Assembly: GCA_014706295.1 (NCBI GenBank)
Contig: JACSVZ010000015.1
Coordinates: 55,053,535 to 55,117,534, forward strand
Reading direction: 5' to 3'
DNA length: 64,000 nucleotides
Source: Lycocorax pyrrhopterus obiensis
Taxonomy: Eukaryota > Chordata > Aves > Passeriformes > Paradisaeidae
Position 1 is the first letter of the stretch, and every line of letters begins with the position of its first letter. Below are positions 17,201 through 28,900 of the stretch, one piece after another. Below the pieces are notes generated by a model. That model worked only from the letters and a program-made list of their open reading frames with translations, ran no database searches and had not been told where the DNA came from. The position numbers were made by a program, and so were the translations under genes.

Positions 17201-20200
17201 TTCTACTAAATTACATTTGGTATTTCTCTATCAGTAGATCATGACCATTTATAGAACATTTAATGAAGACAGAATGTATGATATTATTTGGGAATGAAAC
17301 CTAAGAAAACAAGTTTTGAGGCTAATTCCTGAGCTGAGTTCCCCAGAACTGTCAGTGCATCCCTCTAGCATTACAGTGGTACAATTGTGATGCTACATCA
17401 TTTAGTGTGGGCTACCAAAAGACAAACGTAGGGAGGGAAAAACCTCATCAAACTTCCATGGTACAATACTGTGGAAAAAGTAATTTAGTATCTAGAAGTA
17501 TGCTGCCTTGCAGCCTTGTCATATGGAAATCCTGACAGGTAACCACCATCTAGAAACTCATCTTTGGGAGAGCATATTTAGTTTCCCTCTCAGTGACAGT
17601 GAGATGCATTTACATGTATCTTTATAGAGATTCATAGGGGATGAACATTTTTTTTTATTTCTTAGAACACGTACATGGGATTCCTGGACTACAGAAAGCA
17701 AGCCGTTAGAGATCTTGGCATCAGCCCCAGCACCTGCTCCTTTAATCCTGGAGTAATTGTTGCTAACATGACTGAATGGAAACATCAGCGGATCACAAAG
17801 CAGTTGGAAAAGTGGATGCAAAGAAATGTAGAGTATGTGTAGAAATCAAGCTTTGCACTTTACTTTTAATGCTTGGTTTACAGTTTTACTTTCTGTTTAA
17901 AAGATCTTACAGGTTGTTTTTTTTTTTTTTTAACTCCAAGCAGTCTTTCTTTTGAGATCTTGTCAAGTGAAGTAACTCATGTTCCAGCATTTCTATCTGT
18001 TTAAATCTGACCAATTCCGTACCAGGAAACGGCCACTTGGAATTTTAGTCTTGTGTTTAATCACAAACCACACTTAATCTTGAGGGACACTGAGAACATA
18101 TGTTTCTCATTTTGGGTGACCAGCTTAGCCTGGGATGAAGCCACTGAATGATCTTCCCTTCCTGAGGCTGGCTTAAAGGAGGAATGTTTCCTTATTTGCA
18201 TGGGGACTCTCCTGTTTTAGCATCAGCCAAGATGTAACTGGACACTATCTTTTTCTTAATACCAATAGGAAACATTTTTTTTTCTCTAGCTGAATGAAAT
18301 TTTACACGGTATCTTTTTGTTATTGACCATGAATAAGCCGTGACACAGTGAAATAATCACCATTTTTAAAATTAGTTCCCTGTTAACCTGCATTTGAAAA
18401 CTTGGTGTTTATTTTCTTTCTCTGCAAAGGATTAAATTTAAATGTAGTAAGATAAAATTGACATGGAATAGTTTGTGCTATTGTGCTGTGTCCATTACTT
18501 GTTAGTTTCAGTGAACAGAGAAGGTACATGAACGGGAAGTGTGTGAATGAGTGAGAAGCCAAGTGTTTTTCTCTTAGTCTACTTACGTAACATTCTGGCA
18601 AACTATTGCTGTGCTCCTAAGGAGATTTTAAGAGTAAAGCCTCCATTAATATTACTGCAAATTTAATCGATAAAGTTGATTTTGTGCCTTAATAACACAT
18701 TCATGCTCCTTTTAGCTGGATTTTGAAATGGTAGTGAAAAAAAATTGCCTAGCAGTTGAAACCCAGTTTTGAGGAGAGGTTACGATTTTATTGTTCTGTA
18801 GCCTCTCAGCATCTCTCGCTACTTCCCAAGTTCCCTCCCCATTGAACCAGGTGGGTGGCACAGTGTCCCATAGGTGGGGTGGCTTTGCTCATTTGCCAAC
18901 TGGTCAGCAGGGCCATCAGCACACTGTGGCCAGACATCTGGCTGCCACCTCCCAATGCCTCCTCTTACCACCTAGGCTTGATCTAGTCCTGGATTTATCA
19001 CAAAATTCATAGGAAACTGATACTCTTTAGATATTAATTTATACTACCTAGGCTCTGACAAAATCCAGCTGGAGGTTAATTTATAGGTCTAAAATCTGGG
19101 GGAGGGAGAAAGGGGAAGAAAGGAAATTAAAAATGTGGAAAAGTGTAAATTTTCTTAAAAACCAGGCTAAATTCTTTGATTGCTTTATGTTAAACAGCTT
19201 TTTCCCTACAGCTAAATTTGTCAGCCTTGAGAACTATATTCTGTGTGTAGAAAAATTTGGTTTCATGTTGGGTCTGACTCCCATCTTACTTGAGCAACAA
19301 TTCACTCCACAGGAATTGGAGTTGCAAATATAATCAATTAGCAGTGCAAGGAAGGAGTATGCTGAAAACTGATCTGTTCAAAATGATTTTGAATTTTGCC
19401 AGATACTTATTTTTAATTTTCTGCCTTTTGTACTAATGATTCCTTGAGGTTTTGAACATATTCTTTTATTTTTCCTTTTGCAGGGAAAACCTCTACAGCA
19501 GCACCCTTGGGGGAGGCGTGGCAACCTCTCCAATGCTGATTGTATTTCACGGAAAGCATTCCTCTATTAATCCTATGTGGCACATAAGGCATCTTGGTAA
19601 GTTTAATTTCTCACCATTTGCAAGTTGGAACTAAAGTGAGCTTGTGAGATGCCAGTGCAGGACCTTATGTGACTTTACCTCATGCATTACTTGCATGCAA
19701 AGAATATATGCAATATCTGAATATAGTGAGAAACTGAAAAAAATCAGTCTTTTTCTAGGTGAAGTGGAAGAAAATGGGAGGCCTGGTAGTGTTGTCAGCA
19801 TTCTGGAGGATGTAGTTACCTTTCACCTGAGAGTGGTGAATTATCCTAGGAAAAACATAATGACTTAGCTGGTATGGTAAAATGAATAGTTCTTATTTTG
19901 GTTTTAATCGCAGCTATTCCAAGATGTTAAAAGTGTTGAAAGAGGAAACTTTCAGAGAGGAGACTTGCTGAGATTTTTTTGCTGATGCAACATAAGAGGC
20001 ATCAAGCTGAAAAAAGCTGCTCTATCATACAACTAGTTGTAAATTAACATGAAACCATACTAATCAGACTTCTGAAAAAAAGTCACCTGAATTTAACTCA
20101 CTCTACAGTGTCTTCCATTATTAAAAACTGCATTTTTCAATTTTTTTTTTTTTAAATCTTCCCATGCAGGTTGGAGTCCTGATGCCCGTTACTCAGAGCA

Positions 20201-20342
20201 ATTTCTTCAAGAAGCTAAATTACTTCACTGGAATGGGAGATACAAACCTTGGGACTATCCCAGTGTCCACACTGATCTCTGGGAAAACTGGTTTATTCCT
20301 GACCCTTCAGGGAAGTTCAAATTAACTCGTCCTGATAGCTGA
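8280..20342 (+). CDS. GLT8D2: GLT8D2, glycosyltransferase 8 domain-containing protein 2 (complete)
   Basis: Family GT8 glycosyltransferase of the secretory pathway; its acceptor substrate is not established. Nine coding exons: 8280-8298, 9728-9823, 11000-11168, 12851-12968, 14348-14432, 16875-16987, 17666-17832, 19484-19596 and 20170-20342. All borders are GT-AG and phases fit, giving 350 aa against 349 in human. The ATG exon begins at an acceptor (8254), so at least one untranslated exon lies upstream. Residues about 8-24 form a hydrophobic signal anchor after MALLKKINQ, indicating a type II membrane protein. The catalytic fold starts at IPVVICAAAGRMGA. The metal-binding DxD-type motif is YLDDDVIVQGD (aspartates about 156-158). 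GISPSTCSFNPGVIVANMTE and GGGVATSPMLIVFHG follow, typical of GT8. Potential N-glycosylation sites are NET and NMT. It is convergent with TDG. Confidence 0.97.
11590..12195. repeat. Tandem repeat, unit about 220-229 bp, each unit with a strong hairpin
   Basis: T/C-rich block dominated by CATTTCATTT-like words in the GLT8D2 intron between exons 11000-11168 and 12851-12968. Three homologous units are recognised by an inverted repeat beginning at 11653, 11882 and 12102, so the periods are 229 and 220 bp. Each carries two 15-nt arms (CCTTTCATGAAATGA and its complement) separated by 7 nt: 11653-11689, 11882-11918 and 12102-12138. The sequence after each hairpin is also shared (GAAATCTCAAGATTTCAATG, GAAATCTTGAGATTTCAAGG, and a related stretch in unit 3). 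Outer limits are approximate. Confidence 0.8.
13640..14100 (+). mobile_element. CR1 LINE 3' fragment (old)
   Basis: Diverged CR1 tail inside a GLT8D2 intron, on the plus strand. Recognisable segments are AGGCTGCATCTGAAGTACAA, TCAGCCTGGAGAAGATCAG, GGACAAGAGGCAATGGGCAC and a closing GAACAAAATGATCTCAAAAG followed by CCTTTCCAACTTAAAGGATT. Several internal stretches are lost, and there is no intact coding capacity. Confidence 0.8.
15150..15480. mobile_element. Degraded ERV long terminal repeat fragment
   Basis: Begins GTGCTTTAACGCTGGTGGGC and contains CCCACAGTGGGATGGGGGAA and AGCAAGAAAACTCGAGGGTC. These parallel the better-preserved LTR near 48.1 kb, which has GTGCTTTAACCCCAGCTGGC and GTGAGAAAACTTGTGGGCTG. 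It is therefore an older, rearranged member of the same LTR group, in a GLT8D2 intron. No retroviral coding sequence accompanies it. Exact ends are uncertain. Confidence 0.55.
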
Positions 20343-22916
20343 TACTGAAACACTGCAAAACGTAGTGTATGGGATACATTTAATAGTTTGAGATGCAACA
20401 TGTTGTATGTTCAATTGATTTTAGAAAACCAAGTATTTGTTAAATATATGAATAACTGACCATCAGTTTTGTGTGCTTATGGCAGGAGAGAGAGGCTGGA
20501 GTGACCAGTACACAGTTCAGATTATCCTGACTTGCATGTAAGGTGAGGAAACAAGTTTACTTGACAAGGAAGTATTTTCATTAAACACTTACAGAGGTGA
20601 AATTCAGTGCCAGACAGTGTGCTTTAATATAAGGTCTTTCTAAGTAAGATTCCAATGTTTCCTGGTAGAAAAATATACACAGATAGCTGCAGTATTATGT
20701 ACAAGAAGTGTTTAGCTATCTAGCCCACATTAAACAGCCTGAAATGAAAACTTGGGCACGTGTTACTGAGTTCTGTTGTGTGGTGACTCTCTTTTGTGGC
20801 ATTTCAGTGTATGACAGATCCTGTAGTGTACTTAGCAAGACGCAAAAGCACATTCCAATACGATGCAGTACAATTCCTGATTTTATTGTGAAACATTGAT
20901 AGATTTAAGACAGATTAGGAACTTCTGTATTACAGTAACAAAAAGAGCACCAGTTTTGAGGGAGGACACAGAATTCCAGTATTTAGTGGATTGGTCATTG
21001 TACACTCAACTGTATTTTATACCCAGATAACCAAGCAGGTGATTCCATTAAGGAAGAGACCTTTCCCTTCCAATCAAACAGGATAGCCTTTCAGGAGTTA
21101 CATCCTACTGTGCTACATACTCAGCAGTGCTAATTTCATGCTTCTAATTTTGTTGAAAATAAAACTGAATTGTAACAAATCCCTGATGCAAGATACTTTG
21201 AGCACCTGCAGGAAAACATCCATGTAAACAGCAATACATGTTACAGTACACTTTAAATAACAGACAAGACAAGTCCTATACTTTTCTGACAATATGTGGA
21301 ACAGCTTTATGCTGCAGCTAATAAACACAATCAGAATCATAATGCACACTCTCTTGATTTAGGATGCTCAGAATTAAGCCACATAATTTGGGAAGAAACT
21401 GTAAACATCATGCCTGCCTCACAACAGGTTGACAGTGTGTGATCTCTGTAAGAGCTGTTACAGCAGGATTAGAACCTACACCAACCAGTTACGCACCATT
21501 GACAACTGTCACTGGCTGTGAAGAGAGGATAAATCACACTGGTACAGGAATATCTGACCAGCATGGAGTATGGAGATACTGTTTGTATCTGTTTTCAAGT
21601 ATGTGAAGCACCAACTGTCATTAAGATCATCAAAACTTTAGCGTTTTGATCAGCTTATTGCTTTTACTTCATCTTTTCCTCACATTATAAAAGAGGCAAA
21701 GAAGATGAGAGTTAGGCACCAGGATGGAATCTCATTTCTTTCTCAGTCTAATATTGGCCAAAAATGTGTATCACTTAGGCGAGTTCCTCAGAAAAGAGCT
21801 ATAGTTTCTACAGACAACTTCTTATTCATGGAACAGCTGCCCCTATATTCAACTCAGTATTTTTCACTTTGAAAAGGAATAAAGGGAACACCCTCTAAGG
21901 TCCTACAGATTGAAGAGAACTTAATTTTAAAAACTGCTAAATTGCAAATCTCTTTCACCCTTTTCAATTGTACATGATGTAAATAACGTAGCTGTACATG
22001 ATTTTTAAAGAGAATGCAGTCTTTCAATTCTCTGTCATGTTCAAAGGGGTTATCTCCTAAAGGTCAGGTGAAGGGACTAACTACACGGAAATGATGGAGT
22101 TTAATTGCCATAGAATTCAAGAACTACCACTGCTGTTAGTTTTTTGGTTTTTTAAGGAATTCCAGTTCCTTACATTGGAATTTAAGGGGGAAAGAGATAG
22201 AGTGGTAGGGGAATCTTATCCTAAGACAACTCAGCTAGAATACTTAGGCCCTGTCCTATGTGACACAAATTTTCCTCCCCAGTGTTGTGACTTGAGATGA
22301 TGTCTTCACTCCCTTCATCCTGAATATGGTCCACTCACTGAACAGACAGAGCTCTTTCGTCCCACCCAGAAGACACCACTCACAGCTGCAGAACACAACT
22401 TTCTACACTTTTTAAGACAGTAAAAGGCAGGCTTAAAAAGCACAATTTCCTCAACTGTGCATGATTAAAAACACCGCTTCACACAAGGTAAGGGTACACT
22501 TTCCATTTTCCCCTCTGGATATAAAAGTATTATGAGATATCCAAATATTGAGGCATCAGTAAAAAGTATACTGCTGCTGTTACTACCACATATACACCAT
22601 TTATGGAATAAAATTAACGCCCCAAAGAAATCTTCACAAATGAGAAAGCAATTTGTCAAAAACTGCAAGAAATGGTATACATTAAATATAAAACTCATAT
22701 ACAAAAAAGGGCTAACTTTTTTTAAAAAGTTTGGACAGTTCCTTAAAATTATCTAGTTCATCGATTTCAGCCTACCACACACCTACTTTGGACTATAATA
22801 AAATAACTAGGGGAGATAAAATACTATTCAAATGCTTCAGTTGGAGAACCGAGGTACCAATCTTGATCACTGCATTAAAACTGCAGCATGTGTGCATAGC
22901 CGAGAAGGAACAGCTC
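20343..22916. other. Convergent 3' ends of GLT8D2 (+) and TDG (-)
   Basis: Two stop codons face each other across 2.57 kb, so both 3' UTRs must lie here and may overlap. A plus-strand AATAAA at 21158-21163 (another at about 21319) could end GLT8D2. A TTTATT at 20882-20887 would be an AATAAA for a long TDG 3' UTR. None can be assigned securely. No further gene was recognised. Confidence 0.5.
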
Positions 22917-25900
22917 CTACACGCTGCTTCCCTCCTCTTCCTGTGTCATACCAGCACTGAACTCTGGAATCTGGTCTGCAAAGGACTGCGTCATCCACTG
23001 TCCATTAGGAACTTCACCAAAGGACGACCCTTCACAGTACTGTGGATTGCCTCCTGCTGAATAAACAAAAACCACACCGTTTTTAAAAGCAGTTGACACC
23101 ATGGGGTCTTTGTTCCCCAGCAACGGCTGCAGCCTGAATGCCCCAAGCACTTTACCAGTTCCATTTGAAGAGAAGCTGCACTGTTCAGTGTCATACGGTG
23201 CACGGTCACAGTAAGCTCCTCCATATGCTGCTTCATAGCCTGGGTCATACTTTTCTTCTTTGACAGCCATCTTTTTAGCATCCTCTGCAGAAACAGAACA
23301 CCTCAAGCATTAATATTTAGAATAAAAATTATCAAAGAGCACTTTTATCAGAAAACACTTGAAAACCAGCCACAAATTCGACAAGATAATCCCTGCTCCC
23401 CTTAGATAATTTAGGCTGTACTAAAGAGAGTGGAGTCTGTAATTCTATACCACAGAGTTTAGAGAAGGTGACACATCTCCCCCCTCCCATTAATTTTTTT
23501 ATTTATTTCTGCTTAGGAAACTGCTAGCTGTATTTTACACTACATTACATTTTAATGAAATGTTAAAAAAATAACAACAATACCTTGTGCAAGTTGCAAG
23601 TCAAATGTGTACTGCACCTCCTGCACATCTGTGTTGGGTGTGATACCTTTCAGTTGATCCCTTAAGTCCTTCAGCTTTATGTAATAATGAACTTTATCTT
23701 GTGCCCGAGGAAACTGAGCACATCTTGCGCTGGACGATGGCATAACGTAGCAAAGCTTGAGACAAAGAGCAAGAAAAACAGCATTACTGGTCCCTGAGCT
23801 ATGAGTTAATACTTAGTGCATTCAGAACAACTTAACAGTTAAGCTCACTTTTTAAAATGTTTGTACAAACTTCAACTAATGCCACAGGTGGTCGTGGAAG
23901 GGGCTAAAAGGAGTCTTTCATTTTTCTTGGCCAGCCATCTGTCTTGCCCTGAAACAGGGGCTGATTACCAGCTGCTAAGTGTGGACAATTTTCACCAGCT
24001 ATTTATGTGCTGCAGGAGAAGCAGTACCCATTTGTGTTACAAGAGAGCAGAGCACACTCCAGAGCTCCCTGAACAAGCAGAGCTCTGATCCAAGGCATAG
24101 AGGAGTACGTGACAGCATGCAAACAGCCCAAACCAGTGAGGGAGGCAGCACAGGTTAATTAGCCTGGCTTCTTGGCCAAGTGCATCTGCATCATGTATGC
24201 CAGGCTGTGACACTGTAGTTAGTATGGTTGGAGCCAACTTCAGTGCTTCTATCTCTGCCAACAGCCCTAACTAAAGATATCAAGTTAGTTCAGGGAAAAA
24301 AACCCTGTATTCAATACTTCTATTACCATGCAGTATTTATGAACAAGTACCAGTAAAGGGGATTATTTATCTTTCTTACAAAATACAACTACTGCAAAAG
24401 TCCTTAAGAGCTACTTAAGAAGCAAGCACTTTATCCAACAGCTCTTCAGGCTCTAATGGCAACACTTCCACCTTTAGAGAAAGGCAGCTGAAACTTGCAG
24501 CACCAACAACTGAGGACAGAAATAAGAAGAAAAACAATCCAAACTTTTGAAGTGACAAGGTAATGAAGCTTTAGAATAAGCTACCTTGGCAAGTAGTGTA
24601 ATTGCCTTTGCTTTAACTTGTTTATAAGAACATGTTAAACAAATCAATTTCTAATGATACATAGCTGGTCTCTTGAGATATTTTCCAGCACTAGATGTCT
24701 ATGACTAATGCACTCTTCATCAAATTGTTTTATCTTAAGCATCCAATTTAACTACAAACTGCAGATCAGCTTAAGGAGACTCAGTCTGATGGAAGTGCTT
24801 GGGCATGCCCAGATCCAGCAATGCTGAAGGGTCACATGCAATGGCACAAGGATGGACTTGCTGCTCTTTCTCCCCCACTGTGGCACTTCATGGTCATGGC
24901 CAGTATCAAAATTCAGTAATACAAAGTAATACAAATATCCAGGGAATTGGACACAGGGGATCAGATGAAAGTTATCATAAAAGCAGGCATATGTTACTTA
25001 TATTTTAGGTAGTCCTCGGAGAATGCACCAACCTACTAACCATAACACACCATTTCTCAAATGAAGTCTTCAAGTCTGCAGAAGCTGCATTAAAGACATG
25101 TCCGAAAATTGCATGACTCCCCTTTCTCTATTCAAGTAAGAGCCTTTGCACATCTTGTACTTTGGTCAAACTGGTGCTATCCCAAGTGTATGCAAGGCCT
25201 GAATTTCATTAGTTGTTAAATAATAAAAATGGAGCACCCTGGTTTTGTTTCTGTCTCAATACTTACAGTTTCTGTATCTGGCACTTTGTGTGGCTGAAGC
25301 CCAAATTCCAAGTTCTTAACTTTAATTCCAAAAACTTCTTTACTAAAAATTTCATAAATACCTAAAATGAAAATATAGGGTAAGTGGGAAAAAAAAAAAG
25401 CTACTGACAGAAAAAACTTCATTTAAAAGTAAAAGTTCTCACATTTTCCATTGAAAGCTGCTATACGAGGTTTATACTTTTGTAGCTTCTGCATTAGAAT
25501 TCGCCCTCCTTCCCGAAACTCTTTGCTAAAAGACAAAGTACTCAAAATTATAATCACAACTACTAATTCACTAACAAGCCTGATATTCCCCCTTGTTGCC
25601 CTACCTGGAGAGGTCTTTGCTTCCAGGTGTTGTCCTTTCAACCATGTTTGTAAATCCAATCCCATATTTATGTGGCAAGGTGTGGTCATCCATGTGGTTC
25701 AGCTGTTCATTACTTAGACCAGACATGAAGAGACACTTCCCTGTGAAGTAGGAAGACAGATACGCATTTGCCTTTTTCCAAGGAAAATAAAACAGAACCA
25801 AAAAAACCACTCGACAATTGGAGTACTGGAATGCTAAAAGAAGAATCTATTTTAACAAAGTATCAGGTAATCTGGGAAGACTAATGGCCTATCCAGAAAG

Positions 25901-28900
25901 GTTTAAAATTGCCAATACTACTTTACCTCCTCCAAGAGGGCAGAAAGGCCCTAGTGAACAGGAATTCCTCATCATGATCGTGGAAACCAGTCTTTTACTC
26001 TAAAAGCTCAGTACAGAGCTTTGGATTTTGTGATTCACTTAGGCAGTGATCAATACGGATTTTGAGGGAAAGAATGTGGCAAATACAATGTGTCAGCTTT
26101 CTTTTACAATCTTGCCATCGCTTCTCCTTGCACTGGGCGTCTCTGACAGACCCAGCTGACATCCTGCATTCATATCTAGCATTTAAAAATCCCTCTCTGA
26201 ATAAAAAAACCCCAACCAACCAAAACCCAGGAGAAAAACAAAAACCAAGCTAGTTTAATTAAAATGCCACAAGTTCTAACAAAGTTTTGCAAATGCTAAA
26301 AGAAGAAAGGAGAACAAAAACATACAAAAATGGTTTCCAGGTCCTGGGTAATGATGTCCTTTGTAAGCTGCCATCAGGCCAGGGTTTATGCCAATCTACA
26401 AAGATACCAGTCCATTTTAACAATGACAACATGGCTTGCTAGTCAAGAATTTAATCAAGTTACTGTAAGGATGCTTATTCATTTCCCTCTAAGTTACTGC
26501 TAATAAACAAAACCGTGTTAATGACACCTTCCGTCATTATTTTAAAAAACTGACAATTTTGCAGCGGTGCATGGTTTAGATGTGCAATGTCAAAAGAGCA
26601 GCTCAGAGGGTGCAGAGCTTCCAGGAAATTAAGCACTGAGTTATGGTCTCTCATGACTCTGCATTAAATGTGAGTCTTAGTTTTCTCAGAAACTAGGACT
26701 AAGTTACTATGGCTTTAACAGAAAATGCAAAGCAGCTCTACACACAGGAAACAGTTAATGTACTTTATCTTGCAAGATCTTGCCATATAAGCAATATAGA
26801 TAAGTAAGCAGAAAGAATGTAAATCATATACAAGACTTTTCTACCTAATCTTGTAACTCTTGAGTTACTCACTATCACAATATCCAGATCAAAGGTCAAA
26901 ATATCAGGCAAAGTCTTGGTCAGAAGTTCAGCTTCAGATACACCATTAAAACGGTCCACTTTTCTTTTGACTTTAAAAGTATCTGTGATCTTTTCTTGTT
27001 TGCCTTTTGACTTGGCTGGTTTTTCTTTTTTAGCAGCAGGCTTTTTGGGTTGCTTTGGCTCAGTTGCTTTGGCTTTTCTTTTCCTTCCTCCTTTTTTAAC
27101 TTCTGAAACACACAACAAATATTCTTTTTGTACATTTCCAATGTTGCAGTGTGGATAGTCAAAAAGACTCAGCTAAATGTATGGGCACAGAAAGAAATCA
27201 AAGAGGTAAATTTACCTTCAAAATTCATTAATTTAAACAACATACCTTGAAGCTTCCTCATCTTCTGGCTCTTAAAAGTTTAGAGATTCAGGCAGCACAG
27301 GCACTGGCCATGACATGAGCACCCAGAGATTGCTCTCTCTCTCTCTATGTTCATTAATAACATTGATCTGTAGAACAGAGTCACTTTCCAGCAGTTTGTA
27401 TTTGTTTAAATAAGCCACACTAAACTAAACAATTCTTAGTATAGGTAACCAATTCCCTGCCTGTGATTACCGCAACAAACTAAGCTACCATTCAAACAAA
27501 AATATTTCAAATAAACAGTATTATACTGTACTTCTCTTGCAGAAAGTAAAAAAAAAAAAAAAAAGTATTTTGAAGCCAGAATTTTAAAAAACCCTTCTCT
27601 AATATAATATTAAAATCTATGACTTCAGCTAAAATGATGCATTCACCTATTGAAAAAAAAATCTGCTTTTCTTGGAACAAGATAATTGTGTGAGACTGAA
27701 CAATGTGAATACATTCACATGAGTTTACTTCTTTTCTTTTTAATTGTCTGTTAAAACACATTTCTTAAAGAACACAATTAATCAATACTTCTGCAGAGAG
27801 CATCAAGAAAAGGAAATCCAACAGGTCCAAGGAAGCAGTTTAAGAGCAGTATTTTTTTCCCAATCAATCACTCACACTTCAGCTCACTAGCACAGCCCAG
27901 TCAGGCTACCTTTTGGAGGCTCCTGAGCAATGTTTGGCTCTGGAATGCCCTCTAGAGTCGGCTGCTCAGTCATCATTTCCATGCTGGGCACTGCAGTCAT
28001 CATCTGATGGAAGGGAAATGAGTAAAAGGCTTGAGCTTGCTGAAGATATGCGTAGTATCTTAGAGAGGGAGAAAGAGAGAAATAATTTATCAACAATTTA
28101 GAAGCTTACTGATGTACCAAACAGAATGTAAACATCAAACTTTATCAAGGCTGGCGTGTACTGCACTTAGATACTCTGATGACTCTGTTAACAAGGCACT
28201 AAATTATCCACACCATCGAAGTAGTCTGGTTGCTTAGCTGGTACCAGTTAACCCCGACATTAACAGCACAATTCTCTTGTGATTGCTACGATGTGGAATT
28301 AACAGAGCATTTGTAAAGGAAGCATAGAGCTTTTCTCTTTCGGTTTTTTTTTTTTTTGGAAAAACACTGCAGCACACATTTCCAAAGCAAACTGTCTATC
28401 AAACAGACCAACAATTTACAACGCACGTTGAGCTAAAGCTCTCTGGACTTCCACAAATTTCTCAAATCCTAGATTATTTTAATGTTGTGTCAGTTGCTTG
28501 ATCATTCTGGGCTATAAAGCATTAAGAACACACAGAGCATTTGTTACTATGCAGATTATTAAACAGCTTTAACAAATTGTGTGGCAGATGTTGCCCAGTT
28601 ATCACACACTGGATCCCAACACAAATATGGCACTTATTCTACATGGAAGTGTTCACACACACAGAGATTCAGTCTCCTTCTATGCATAAAGACATTTTTC
28701 CTTAGACAGCTCTCTCCTTCCACACATTTATTAGTCATATACAGCCCTCACACCCATTTCTGCTTTATACCGTCACTCCCTTCTACCCACGCAGCCACCT
28801 TCTTGTCCATAGATTCTACTGCCTTACAAATATATAGAAAGGATTGGTGAACACTACATTTTCAGGAAATAATTTTATCATCTCAGAATTATAATTAAAA

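Noticed and set aside
22917..23306. Single 441-aa reading of TDG with an extra 33-34 residue segment
   Set aside because: The extra segment has donor, T-rich tract and acceptor, and its removal restores the recalled vertebrate protein length and ten-exon structure; the unspliced reading is kept only as a finding.
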